From Perognathus longimembris pacificus (taxonomy: Eukaryota > Chordata > Mammalia > Rodentia > Heteromyidae), in contig NC_063166.1 in assembly GCF_023159225.1 (NCBI RefSeq), forward strand, positions 40,844,149-40,908,148: a stretch of 64,000 nt of DNA, read 5' to 3'. Made by a program: the position numbers and the translations under genes. Numbering within the stretch: position 1 is the stretch's first letter; each line of letters starts with the position of its first letter. The notes under the pieces were generated by a model. That model did not search any database. It had not been told where the DNA came from and worked only from the letters and a program-made list of their open reading frames with translations. This document shows positions 22,320 through 32,382 of this stretch, piece by piece.

Positions 22320-22334
22320 GACTTTGTCTCTTTG

Positions 22335-22667
22335 GACATTGTCTCTTCTCTCCTGTCTTGTCCCATTAGTCCCATATCTGGCATATTGTTTGTTAACGAT
22401 ATTACATTACAACAATATTAAATTACAAATAATAAGCCATGACTCTATTAATAAAGTGAGCCTTATTTAAATTGCCTAAAATATATACTTAGCCTCTACT
22501 CCTCTACAGCTGGAAATAGAGTATGTGGAGCGAAAAAAATCTTCTGAAATGAATTTGCACATTCAAGTGCTATTTTACTTGTGTATTTCTAAAGCTGTAT
22601 GAAAACTAGAATATCTAGACACATACCTGCCCCACATACCTAACCTTTCTACATTTCCTTGGGAAAA
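22335..22667. other. Unique spacer between L1 and SINE
   Basis: AT-rich DNA continuing the pre-insertion locus. Nothing recognised. Confidence 0.5.
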
Positions 22668-22905
22668 TAGTCTCTCCTTTTTTTTTTTTTTTTTTTTTTT
22701 TGCCAGTCCTGGGCCTTGAACTCAGGGCCTGAGCACTGTCCCTGGCTTTTCTTTGTTCAAGGCTAGCACTCTGCCACTTGAGCCACAGCACCACTTCTGG
22801 ACATTTTCTATATATGTGGTGCTGGGGAATCGAACCCAGGGCATCATGTATATGAGTCAAGCACTCTTGCCACTAGGCCATATTCCCATCCCCTAGTCTC
22901 TCCTT
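22668..22905 (-). mobile_element. IDL-Geo SINE with 12-bp target-site duplication
   Basis: The element spans 22680-22893, with poly(T) at 22678-22701. The duplication TAGTCTCTCCTT is perfect at 22668-22679 and 22894-22905. Both halves are complete, with the ID-like B box complement GGAATCGAACCC near 22830. Confidence 0.95.
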
Positions 22906-23704
22906 CTTTTAAATATTAAATGGGACTTTTCAAGACATTGGTGCAGAGATGTTTTATTTCCTGAGTAATGAGAAGCTTCCATCATGATAGGGCATCTTTT
23001 CCTGCCCTGGAATGAGATATGTCAAGCCTAACACAAATCAGAATGTCACACATTATGTCTTGTTCGTGTTTGTCAGGTGGATGATCTATTTCCAAAATTC
23101 TAAATGCAGGGCAGTGACCTTTTTCAGTATATGTGATCTTTACCTTCTGTTAATATGAGTAGGACAACTGGAAATGGGATTTGTCAGGACAATAAAACAA
23201 AGAAGACTTGTAAAACTTATTAGAGTCTAGGTAGTAAAAATCAGTGTAGAAGGCATTTCTCTCAAACTGGAGTTTTATTTGGTAAAACATGCCAGTACCT
23301 GACCTTTCCAGAAACAGCAAAAGGAGCCAGACAGAATCCTGATCAAATTATACTGCATTTTGCTCATAGTCTATAACAGAATGCATAAGTATGCCTAATA
23401 GACATCATGATGACTGACTACTTGGATAAGGGTGATAAGTCTCTTATGTGATTGCATACTGTACAAGGCAATAAAAATCCAATATTATTCTATGGAAGCC
23501 CATACATCTTGAGTGAACCACAGAATCTTGCAAATTTTTAATTTATGTTAATCTTGACTAGGTAAAACCAAAGATTAAGGATTCTACATGCCTAGGGAAC
23601 ATTTAAATTTCTGAAGTTGAGATTTCAATGCAGAGAACCAGAATTGCCCACTTCATATATTAAAACATGTTAGTGGATTTTTAGTGTACAAAAATTAAAA
23701 GTTT
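22906..23704. other. Unique spacer, no gene seen
   Basis: No recognised repeat. No open frame of interest. Confidence 0.45.
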
Positions 23705-23925
23705 GAGCCAGGCACTAATGGTTCATACCTGTAAATATAGTTACTCAGTAGGCTGATATCTGAGGATCATGGTTCAAAGCCATCCTGAGCAGAAAAGTCC
23801 GTGATACCCTCATTTTCAATTTACCAGAAAACAGTGTAGTTCAAGTTGGTAGAGTGCCAGCTTTGAGTGAAACAGCGAAGCAAGAGTGCAAAAGCCCTTA
23901 GTTCAAGACCTAGCACAGCATAAAA
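23705..23925 (+). mobile_element. B1-Geo SINE
   Basis: Head CAGGCACTAATGGTTCATACC, GATCATGGTTCAAAGCCATCC and Geo half ending TAGTTCAAGACCTAGCACAG. It faces an inverted B1-Geo copy at 24090-24303. Confidence 0.85.
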
Positions 23926-24089
23926 TAAATTAAAATTCCTTAGAGAATTAAATATATAATAATCCTTTGGTCCTCATCTACACCAGTGTTGACTAGTGCT
24001 AGTAAATTCCATATGCACTGCATATTCAGACATTTTCTGAGCATATCTAAGTACAAGTGCACCAGTCCGGGGCACATGATTTTGTTGTG

Positions 24090-24303
24090 TATGCCAGTGC
24101 TGAGACTTGAATTCAGGGCCTTTACTTTTGCTCTCAAGGCTGGTACTCTACCATATAAGCCAAACTACACACCTGACTTTCTACTGGTTAATTGGAGAGA
24201 ATTCTCATGGACTTTACTCTTCTGGCTGGCTTCAAACTATGATCCTTAGATCTCAGCCCTTTGAGTAGCTAGAATTACAAATGCAAGCCAACAGCTCCCA
24301 GCA
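24090..24303 (-). mobile_element. B1-Geo SINE
   Basis: Reverse-sense Geo half (GACTTGAATTCAGGGCC), linker GGTTAATTGGAGAG near 24185 and B1 head to 24303. It pairs tail-to-tail with the copy at 23705-23925. Confidence 0.85.
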
Positions 24304-24429
24304 GGGTGGAAATAATTTGTATGCCCAGCGTTGCTGTGAGGACTCAGTTAGAAGAGAACATTATTTCAGAAGTAATCACTAGTCATTTTAATTGAAACTG
24401 CTATGAATACTGACATGTAAAGGAAAAGA

Positions 24430-24660
24430 ATGTGTGTGTATGTGTGTTGTGTGTATACATCACTATATTCATAGTTATAGGAATGATGACCTGGAGCTTC
24501 TCAATTTTTTTGGATACACATATTGTTTTATATGTGTGTATATGTATGTATACACATACATACATACTTAGATATATCATATGTACATACATATATAAAT
24601 ACACATATATGCATGTATATATACATATGTGTATAATACATGTTTGTGTGTTGATTTATA
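24430..24660. repeat. TG/TA/CA low-complexity tract
   Basis: Broken runs of TGTGTG, TATG, ACATACAT and ATATAC over about 230 bp. Frames reading through it give Tyr/Ile/Cys-rich nonsense and are not genes. Confidence 0.85.
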
Positions 24661-25071
24661 ACCATTACAGAGAATTTCCTTTCATAAAAATATAGTTTAT
24701 TTAATCAATCTTCTATTATCAGATTTTTCCGATTATTCCTGCTCTTGCACTGAAACAAAAACCTTAGCAACAGTGTCTTTGTGTGTGATTTGACTCCTAC
24801 AAAAATATATCTTTAAGTTAAATGCAAATGGTATACATATTCATAATTTTGGTACTTAAAGGTAAAGAGCCTACAATATTTTGCTAAAGTTTTCTTCCAT
24901 CATCAGGATATAGGAGCTGCTCTGTAAAAGAGATGTTTTGACAGCTGTTTAGAGAGTTATACTCAGAATAACAGGTTGTGCAAGACACACCAAAAATGTC
25001 AGTGATAGAGCCCTTGTGTAAAGAGAATGCTAAAATCCATTAGATTAGCTTTAGTTGGTCATAGGTTGTGT
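24661..25071. other. Unique spacer, no gene seen
   Basis: AT-rich DNA. Nothing recognised. Confidence 0.45.
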
Positions 25072-25185
25072 TTTCCTTCCTTCCTTCTTTTCTCCCTTCC
25101 CACCTCCCTCCCTCCCTCCTTCCCTCTCTCCCTTCTTCCTTCCTTCCTTGCTTCTTCACTTCCTTTCTTTCTTTTTGTCTTTCTT
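25072..25185 (+). repeat. Polypyrimidine (CCTT)n tract
   Basis: About 110 bp of C/T with CCTT and CCTC units. On the minus strand it is the A/G-rich tail region of the ID-like fragment that follows. Confidence 0.85.
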
Positions 25186-25256
25186 GCATGTGGTACCAGC
25201 GAATGAATGCAGGACTTCACACATGCTCTAATATCGAACTATAGAACAAGCCTGCA
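25186..25256 (-). mobile_element. Possible old ID-type SINE fragment
   Basis: Reverse-sense GTGGTACCAGCGAATGAATG and CACACATGCTCTAAT recall an ID element. Its purine-rich tail would be 25072-25185. Strongly diverged. Confidence 0.4.
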
Positions 25257-25380
25257 TTTACTTTTTTGGACCAATAGTCACACATTGGAACCCAAAACTG
25301 ATGCGAAGAACTACAATTCAAACATAAAACAACATTCACGTCTAAAAGGAATACTACAGCTTTTACAGTCTTTTTTTTTT

Positions 25381-25613
25381 TCTTTGCTGTTCTTGGTGGT
25401 TGAACTGGGGGCCTCTCAGCTATAATTCAAAACTAGCACACAACTACTTGAGCTATGGCTCCACTTCCATATTTTTGTTGGTTCATTGGAGATAAGAGTC
25501 TCTTGGATTTAAGAGTCTCTTGGATTTGTCTGCCTGTTTGGGCTTTGAACTGCAATCCTCAGATCTCAGCCTTCTGAATAAGTGGGATTAGAGGCATGAT
25601 CGCCAATACTCAG
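25381..25613 (-). mobile_element. B1-Geo SINE with internal 20-bp duplication
   Basis: Poly(T) at 25371-25381, Geo half (GGTTGAACTGGGGGCC), linker and B1 head. The segment TAAGAGTCTCTTGGATTT is present twice (near 25492-25529), a local slippage duplication absent from other copies. Confidence 0.8.
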
Positions 25614-25639
25614 ATCAACATTACTCTTTTTATAATTAA

Positions 25640-26330
25640 TTAGATTGAAAGGAATTAATACATAACGAGATATCATTCCATACTTGTAAAAGTGGCTGAA
25701 ATAATAAAACGTGTAATGACAACAAGTTTTGGCAAGTAACAGTATCGGGAGTTCTCAATAGTTTACAGAACTGCTCCATGATCCAATAATCCTACTTCTT
25801 AGTATATGTGAATGAATTCAGTATGTGGATGAGATGTCTTCACTCTCATGATCATTGTACTGTTTTTATCATAAGAGCTAGGATATGGGTGTGTCCATTG
25901 ATGAATGAAAGGAATATATATGTATATATATATATATATATACATATATATATGTGCACACCTATTTTCCTTACTTTATATATACCATGTATATTCAAAT
26001 ATTATTTATCCTTGAAAAGAAAGTGATTTGGTTATTCTCAAGAATATTAATAAACCTGGCAAACATTATGTTAAGTGAATTAAGCCAGGCATGATCTAAC
26101 TTATATAGGGGATCTGACAAAGCTGAATTTTATAGAAGCAGAGTCAAATTGTGATTGCAAGACTGGAAACAAGGGGAATTATAGGGATGTCAGTCAAAGG
26201 ACACATAATTTGATTTAGACAGAAAGAATCACTTTGGGAAAGCTATTTTACACCATCATGATCATATTATATACTTGAAAAATCCTGCAAGAGTGGATCT
26301 TAGTATTCTAACCTCATAACACAAATATAC
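25640..26330 (+). mobile_element. Old L1 3' end (ORF2 C-terminus and 3' UTR), degraded
   Basis: The ordered landmarks are those of an L1 3' terminus: GAGATATCATTCCATACTTG, TGACAACAAGTTTTGGCAAG, CTGCTCCATGATCCAATAAT, TGTCCATTGATGAATGAAAGG, a TA-repeat interruption, then GTTAAGTGAATTAAGCCAGG and GAAGCAGAGTCAAATTGTGA. It is not close to the lineage-specific L1s here, so it is an older subfamily. Confidence 0.75.
25915..25958. repeat. (TA)n microsatellite in old L1
   Basis: About 20 TA units with TATG variants, lying inside the old L1 3' fragment. Confidence 0.9.
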
Positions 26331-26382
26331 ATATACATACATATATACATATATGTGTATACACACACAAACACACACAAAT
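26318..26382. repeat. ATAC/CA-rich tract
   Basis: CATATACATACATATATAC passing into CACACACAAACACAC. It is probably the expanded tail of the L1 fragment just upstream. Confidence 0.75.
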
Positions 26383-26442
26383 ATGCTGTTTTGACTTTGT
26401 ATTAAAAGCCAATTAAAAGACTAAGTAAGAAAGACCTCAAGG

Positions 26443-26745
26443 GCTCATGGTTCACTTCTGCAAATCCTAGCTATATGGAAGGCTCACGCTGGGAGGATCA
26501 ATATTCAAGGACAGTAGAGATGGAAAAGTTTTTTATAGGCCCTTCTCAAAAGAGAGCTGGTCACAATGGTGTGTGTCTAACATGGGCACAGCAGGACCAG
26601 GCATGCAACCAGTCAGGGAATGAGATAGTACCTCAAAAATAACAAGGAAAGTAAAGGGCTGAAGGCATGGTTCAGTGGTAAAAGCTTCTGCCTAGGAAAC
26701 AAAGAGAACTCAAGTTCAAACCCTAGAAATTCCAAAAGACCTAAA
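26443..26745 (+). mobile_element. Old B1-dID-type composite SINE
   Basis: A B1-like half (26443-26650: GGGCTCATGGTTCACTTCTG, GGCTCACGCTGGGAGGATC) is followed by an ID half (26657-26730: GGGCTGAAGGCATGGTTCAGTGG, then CTCAAGTTCAAACCCTAG). The ID half is not Geo. This order resembles the B1-ID composites known from sciurognath rodents. Confidence 0.7.
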
Positions 26746-26788
26746 GAAGGAAAAATAAAATAACTTCAGGATCAAAAATTAAATTAGC

Positions 26789-26970
26789 AGGGGTAGTGGT
26801 GGTTTAGGCTGAGATCTGAGGATCACAGCTAAGGCAGGAAACTGTGAGACTCTACCAAAAAAACTGGATATGGAGCTGTAACTCAAGTGGTAAAGCACTA
26901 GCCTTGAGCAAAAGAAGCTCAGGGAGAATGCCCCGGCCCTGAATTCAAGACCCAGAACCAGCACAAACAA
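26789..26970 (+). mobile_element. B1-Geo SINE with shortened left half
   Basis: About 30 bp are missing between GGTAGTGGTGG and GGCTGAGATCTGAGG, the segment that normally reads CTCACACCTGTAATCC. The Geo half is near-complete, with CTCAAGTGGTAAAGCACTAG and CTGAATTCAAGACCCAG. Confidence 0.85.
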
Positions 26971-27361
26971 CAACAAACGAGGAAATCCATTTCTAGCATT
27001 ATTTCATCTGGCACCATAAAAGTCCAATGTATATTTACATGAGATTTTGGGAAGCTATTAATTTTAAAAATTGTGCATTCCAAATGAGATACCACTCTGC
27101 AAAAATAATTATAAATAAAACATTAATGTAGATCTCTTTCAAAGGGATCCCATTTTCAGAACAATAGAAGTTCATTGACAAAACATTCATTCTGTAGGTT
27201 TGTAGTAGAGTATCATTCTAGATGAACAAAATGATATTCCTATCCAAAATGTTAGGCACAAAGAGAAGATGCCCATTTTGTGCTGGTGATATATTGGCTT
27301 AGAGAATTGATTGTCTGATGACCTCAACTTGAACAACTTGTGAAAATCAAATTTGGAATTT
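26971..27361. other. Unique spacer, no gene seen
   Basis: AT-rich DNA. Nothing recognised. Confidence 0.45.
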
Positions 27362-27500
27362 GGGGCTAGGGGTGTGGCTCAGTGGCAGAGGACAGAAGTG
27401 AAGTTGTGGCTCAAGTGATAGAGCACCAGCCTTAAGGGAAATAGTTAAGGAACAGCATGCAGGCCCTGAATTCAAGCCCCAGAATCAGCACAAAACAAAA
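27362..27500 (+). mobile_element. IDL-Geo SINE with internally deleted left half
   Basis: It starts GGGGCTAGGGGTGTGGCTCAG, the ID A-box region, then jumps at about 27391 into the Geo half (ACAGAAGTGAAGTTGTGGCTC). The left half's B box is missing. It ends GAATTCAAGCCCCAGAATCAGC. Confidence 0.85.
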
Positions 27501-28163
27501 CAGAAAAAACTGAAGCTCAGGGAAGTCAAATGATTAGGTCTTGGAGTTGGATGATTAGAATTAGAATTGAGTCAACATTGCTACTTTCTTTCTTTCCTGT
27601 CCAGATCTTCCTACTACATTTTTATAATTGGTCCTAATTGGAGGCAACTGTCACCATGAATTCTACAACTAAGTTCTCTCTGAGACAGAAATCAAAGGCA
27701 ATTAAAATCTTACAAACAACTGTGGAAGATGAGAGTCATTCAAACCTAAAATGTGATGACTTGGTTTCAGGACAGACACATGTGACTTTACATTTTTAAA
27801 AATGGGTGTTATCTGCTTATTAGAAATTTAGTGAGAATATAAATATAAAGGGTCTAGACTATGATCAGCCCTCCCCCACAAAATCTCACAATTTGACAAA
27901 AACCAGGCAAAGCCAAAAGCTTCATGTGAGTGGCTTTTGGACAGAAGCAACCAGTAGGGCAGGATATATTTTAATCACATTTTATAAGCTGATTTTAATC
28001 ACATTTTATAAGATAATCTAAAGTGAGCAAAAAAATGTAAATAAAATTATTAAATCTTGGTATTCATCCCAGAATCTAATGGACATACATTTGGATTGAA
28101 ATGTTCATGCATTGTGAAATATATAACTGAAGCCTCTTTAAATTAGCATTTTAAGATATATGT
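27501..28163. other. Unique spacer, no gene seen
   Basis: Contains a direct repeat of TTTTAATCACATTTTATAAG (27969-27988 and 27992-28011), a 20-bp local duplication. No gene. Confidence 0.55.
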
Positions 28164-28348
28164 AGGGCTGGGAATATGGCTTAGTGGTAGAATGCTTGCC
28201 TAGCATGCATGAAGCCCTGGGTTCAATTCCTCAGCACCACATAGATAAGGCCAGAAGTGGTGCTTTGGCTCAAGTGGTAGAGTGCTAGCCTTGAGCAAAA
28301 AGAAGCTGAAGGAAAGTGCTCACAACCTGAGTTCAAGCCCCATCACTG
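28164..28348 (+). mobile_element. IDL-Geo SINE
   Basis: ID half with TGGCTTAGTGGTAGAATG and B box GGTTCAATTCC. Geo half with TTGGCTCAAGTGGTAGAG, ending GAGTTCAAGCCCC. The tail has become (TA)n at 28350-28367. The left half keeps GCATGCATGAAGCCCTGGG, closer to classic ID than the young copies. Confidence 0.9.
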
Positions 28349-28527
28349 ACTATATATATATATATATGTCATGTTAATGAACTGAATTCAGTAATGTCAT
28401 TGGCATTACTTAATTTGGGAAGGGGAATCATAGCATTTCTGGTAAGAGACATTATAGCAGTGGAAACGCTGTTGTGCTGTGTTTAATATTCACACATCAA
28501 GATGAATGCAGTTCTTTATATATATGC

Positions 28528-28743
28528 TGATGGGCTTGAACTCAGTACCTCCTCCTCTTGTTTGGCTTTCTACCTCAATCTTGGTCTTCTACTACTTGAG
28601 TCAAAACTCAATTTCTGTTTTTTTGGTGGTTAATTGGAGATAAGAGTCTCATGGACTTTCCTGCTGTGCTTATTTGAGCCCTGAGCCACAGAGCGCACTT
28701 TGAGTTGTTTGGACTACAGGTGTGAGTCACCAGTACAACATGG
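28528..28743 (-). mobile_element. B1-Geo SINE
   Basis: Reverse-sense Geo half (GGGCTTGAACTCAG), linker GGTTAATTGGAGATAAGAG near 28628 and a B1 head ending at 28743. Confidence 0.85.
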
Positions 28744-29216
28744 CTAGGGTGATGATGTTTGTTTGTTTTTTTCTGCTGGGTTCACAATTCATTTTTTCAC
28801 ATTCAGACCTTAAACTTTAAAAGCCAGTCCCTAGTAAAGGGAACTAAGTAATAAAATGAATTACAACAAATTAAGCATCTGTACACCTAGTGTATACTGA
28901 TAAAAACACAGATTATACATTTACAAAAGTCCTATCAATTACACCTGATTAAGCTTATTAAATAAACCTTCTTACCACTTGATCTTAGAACTCAATGCCC
29001 CCAGATTTACTTTAGGAACTGCAGGTTTATAATATCCTTAAACTCTTTGAAAGAGAACTTTTTCACTGTTTACTGATGACTAATATTATTTATGTATTAC
29101 TGCACAACAAATTTTATTGAATATTCTAACTATTCAGACTTGAAATATGCATCCATTCTTTCATAGCCAGGCTAGTTTTCCTCCTTAAACATTGACCATT
29201 TCCTTCATTTCTGTAT
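28744..29216. other. Unique spacer, no gene seen
   Basis: AT-rich DNA with no recognised element. Confidence 0.45.
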
Positions 29217-29423
29217 CTCAGGTTCTGGGCACTATCCTTGAACTTCTTTTGCTCAAGGATGAAGTTCCACCACTTGAGCCATTGCTGTACTTCTTTCTTC
29301 CATGATTAATTGGAGATACAAGTCTCATGGACCTTCCTGCCTTACCTGTCTTCAAACCAGGACCCTCAGATCTCAGCTTCCTGAGGAGCTGGGATTCCAA
29401 GTGTGAGCCACCAGGGCCTGGCC
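29217..29423 (-). mobile_element. B1-Geo SINE
   Basis: Geo half truncated at its 3' end. The linker lies at 29305 and the B1 head (CCTGAGGAGCTGGGATTCC in reverse sense) runs to 29423. Confidence 0.85.
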
Positions 29424-29429
29424 AAGTCC

Positions 29430-29620
29430 ATTGTTTTCATAGGATTGCTTTTGAACTAAAGACTCAAACTTGCTAGGCAAACAGTCTACCATTGGAACCA
29501 TGCCCTCCACAAATCTGAGGCTCCACTTCTTCTCTTGCTTTCCTGGAGTTCAAACTCAGAATCCCACATGTCATCCATACTTGAGCTATGTGTACAGATT
29601 CTTGTGTTTTAGCCAACTGG
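29430..29620 (-). mobile_element. Probable old ID/SINE remnants
   Basis: ACTTGCTAGGCAAACAGTCTAC (29468-29489) reads as a reversed ID left half. A second Geo- or ID-like echo lies at 29540-29600. Both are too diverged to bound precisely. Confidence 0.4.
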
Positions 29621-29629
29621 AGCAGTGGT

Positions 29630-30016
29630 TTAGTGATGTCATCCATCTCCTTCCTTTCTGTCTTCTCTTCTTGGTAGTTTCTCTGCTGGATTCTAAACCC
29701 CAGGCTGTCGTGGAGGATTTTCTGAATTCTCAGTGTTGGCAGGTTTTCTTCCAATGTGGCTTCCCTATATTTCTTCCGGCTTGAGTAGTATGGAAAGGTC
29801 ATTCTCATTTTCTGAACTTGTAGGGTTCCTGTGGCATGTGGATTTTCTCGTGTCTCCTCAGGTGTGAGCTCTCTAAATGATTTGCCACATGAATGTCATT
29901 TGTAGGGTTTGTCCCAAGTGGGCTTCTCTGGTGAACTCTGAGTTTGGAGCTGGATTTGAAGGATTTGTGGTATTGCTCACATGTGTAGGGTTTCTCTTCT
30001 CTGTGTGTAGTGACAT
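29630..30016 (-). pseudogene. C2H2 zinc-finger gene fragment, decayed
   Basis: One minus-strand frame from about 30012 reads THREEKPYTCEQYHKSF, then KSSSKLRVHQR. This is the C2H2 finger plan (Cx2C, F, L, Hx3-4H) with a TGEKPY-like linker; the second Cys is Tyr and the last His is Ser. After a frame change a further finger remnant ends SSHLRRHEKIHMPQEPYKFRK, then a stop near 29806. The Krüppel-type linker points to a large C2H2 family, but the parent gene cannot be named. The part beyond 29806 is less certain. No KRAB or SCAN domain is visible. It is a broken fragment, perhaps a retrocopy or duplicated exon piece. Confidence 0.75.
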
Positions 30017-30263
30017 TTAGAAAGTAAAAAAAAAAATAGTAATTTTTTTTCTAGAGGCATTTGCTAATAAGTTATCCTAGAAGCCAGTCTAGCTATTTCT
30101 AATTTCCTTTTTCAGTAAAGTTACTTGTATAGTGTTGTTTAAAAGTCATCTTTTTTTAGAAAATTCAATTGGGTGATTTAAAACCACCCAATTGTGACTA
30201 AATATATTTATCATTAGTAGTATTACTGTTATTATTATTTGTTTAGTTTTATTCTGGAATATA

Positions 30264-30358
30264 GTTTCACTTTGTAGCTCAGAATAATTTCAAACTCATC
30301 ATCCTCCCATCTCAGCCTCAAATGTGCTGGGATTACAGTTGTGCATCACTGTGTCAAG
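30264..30358 (-). mobile_element. B1 monomer SINE
   Basis: Reverse-sense B1: TTTCACTTTGTAGCTCAGAA, CTCCCATCTCAGCCTC, GTGCTGGGATTACAG. It has the B1 3' part lacking in B1-Geo elements, so it is an older free B1. Confidence 0.8.
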
Positions 30359-30651
30359 TTATCATTATTATTATTTTGTAAAAATATGTATATCAATTAT
30401 TTTAATACCTGGATGTATCTTTTTTATTACTAAGTGAATTACTACTCCATCCTACACTATCATCATCATGATGAGTTTCCTGGTATTTTTAATCATGACT
30501 TCTTTTTTTGATGCTTCTATTGGGTAAAAATAAAAGTGCATAAATTCTACTTAATTGATTACAGATGACTTACCCCCAAAACTTTGCAAAGGCTATAACA
30601 GAAACATGTAACAAGTGTAGAACTTTGGAAAATTGAAGTAATAAACAGTTG

Positions 30652-31100
30652 CTGAGGGCTCATACCTGTCATAGCAGCTACTCAGAATACTGAGATTCAA
30701 GACAAATGAGTTTGAAAACAAACAAACAAAAAACATTCATGAGACTCCATCTCTGAAATAACAATGAAAACAGAGCTACTTATGGCTGAGATCTAAAAAT
30801 TGAAGTTCAAAGCCACCCCAGGCAGTTTTAAGAGTCTGTGGGATTTTTATGTCCAACTAAACAACAAAAGGCTGGAAGTGGACTATAGCTCAAATGGTAG
30901 AATGTGACCCTTAACCAAGATAATATAAGAGACAATTCTCAGGCCCTGAACCTCAGTACTAGTGCTAATTAATTAATTAATTTAAAATTTTTAAATGGGC
31001 TGCAGACTTGACTGCAGTAATAGAGCACCATCAGAACAAGCAAGCTGAGCAAGAATAGGAGGCTCTGAGTTCAAGACCCAAGACCAGAAACAAACAAACA
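30652..31100 (+). mobile_element. Old B1-dID SINE interrupted by a B1-Geo
   Basis: The B1 half is 30652-30778 (GGGCTCATACCTGTCATAGC ... GAGACTCCATCTCTG). The ID half resumes at 30997-31080 (GGGCTGCAGACTTGACTGC ... GAGTTCAAGACCC), with an (AAAC)n tail. Between them lies the separate B1-Geo copy at about 30785-30970, so insertion order can be read. Confidence 0.65.
30785..30970 (+). mobile_element. 5'-truncated B1-Geo SINE nested in older SINE
   Basis: It starts inside the B1 half (GGCTGAGATCTAAAAATTG) and continues through TATGTCCAACTAAACAAC and a Geo half (TATAGCTCAAATGGTAG). It ends near CAGTACTAGTGC, with an AATT-repeat tail. Confidence 0.75.
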
Positions 31101-32382
31101 AACTTGACATTAATCCCAATGCCCATTGGACAAGATTGGTTTAAAACATGGTACCCCGATCATCATGGATGATGTAGAAATGTAATGGTCTTTTTTATCA
31201 TGGATAAACTAGTAAATACAAAAGCACAGTGTAATGTCTGTGAGCAGCCTGACAGTGCTTTGCATCACCAATAAAAGTGAGAATAGTTTTACTTCTATCA
31301 TCTATAGAGCACAACTTATAACAGATTGGAGAAACCTCATAATAACTAAACACCAAGTTCTACAATATGAGGAAAAAACAAATGACTATATGTTATTTTG
31401 TTTGGCAAAGATTAAGGTTGCCTGGATCAAACATAAATGCTGTGTTATGTCAATGAAAGGTTTTCAAAAAGTAGGAAAATAGAGTAGTCTCTCAGATCAC
31501 AAAGGAAATCTGATTGAAAATATCACATACCATGAGAGAAAAGAAAAAAATAACAACCTTGAAATTGTGATCTACCTTTGCTTTGCCATATTAAAATCCT
31601 CCATTCATTTACAGAAAACCTAAGGCATGCCCGAAATAGGAAAGGTCTAATGATGTAATAAACAATAAAATCTGTTTTTCCTGTTTTCTACTTATAAGAC
31701 CAACATTCTTTCATTTTTGAAATGAAAGATATTATGGATCACCAAATTCTCCCAGCTCTGAGATTTTATGGGAAGAAGTCAATGACTACGTGCTTTTATT
31801 CTTTCTATAAAGTCTTATGACTTAGGAAATGTGTTGCTGATATTGAGAACTGGGCAAGCCAGACAGAGAACATCCTTGACTTTATAGAGTTAATAGTAGG
31901 GGAACTAGAGACTGACCAACTGACACTGAGGAAAAAAAGTAAAAAGCAAGTTGAAATTTTCATCATAATTAATTCAGTGGAGAAGAAGAGGCCATTGGAT
32001 GGCTGACATACTTAATGTCTGGAAAGCAGCTTTGCACAACTAGATTTTAAAATATGACTGTAATATAGTTTGTAAAATAAACCATCAAAATATTGTGAGA
32101 AATAACAGATCATCTAACAGATGAAATGCATAATGAAATTGACTTGTTAATGCTAAACTGTCATATGTGGGGAAGCATTCCAGGTTAAAAAAATTAGCAA
32201 GTGTCTAGCAAGGGCTGAGTTCTATACAAATAGTAAATAATGAGCCATATCCAACTAATGTTAACTACGGGGAAGTGATGGGGCATGGTGTGTACAATAC
32301 TGTAGAAATGGGGGTAACCTTCTTCCTTTCCTGAGACTCAGTTTCTCATCTGAAAAATGGGGTTATAAAGAACTCTCAGCAG
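31101..32382. other. Unique spacer, no gene seen
   Basis: About 1.3 kb, AT-rich. Around 31115-31260 there is a faint resemblance to an L1 ORF2 C-terminus, which I cannot support. No exon is recognised. Confidence 0.4.

Larger units (their letters stand above)
14639..22334 (-). mobile_element. Full-length L1 retrotransposon, dead, with target-site duplication and 3' transduction
   Basis: A complete L1 on the minus strand. It is bounded by perfect 15-bp duplications GACTTTGTCTCTTTG (14639-14653 and 22320-22334). Reading from 22319 down: a 5' UTR of about 1.96 kb, ORF1 (20361-19242), a 57-bp gap, ORF2 (19184-15399), a 3' UTR and a first poly(A) near 14822-14832. Then come about 150 bp of non-L1 DNA and a second A-rich tail (14654-14673) abutting the duplication. 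Both ORFs carry stops and frameshifts, so the copy cannot move by itself. It matches the truncated plus-strand L1 at 59.7-63.0 kb. Confidence 0.95.

Noticed and set aside
24401..24695. Tyr/Ile/Cys/His-rich frames on both strands
   Set aside because: They are translations of TG/TA microsatellite DNA.
31115..31260. Possible old L1 ORF2 C-terminal fragment
   Set aside because: Only loose similarity to the 'amplicon' GCCCATTGG...ATGGTACC region, with no consistent reading or downstream 3' UTR.
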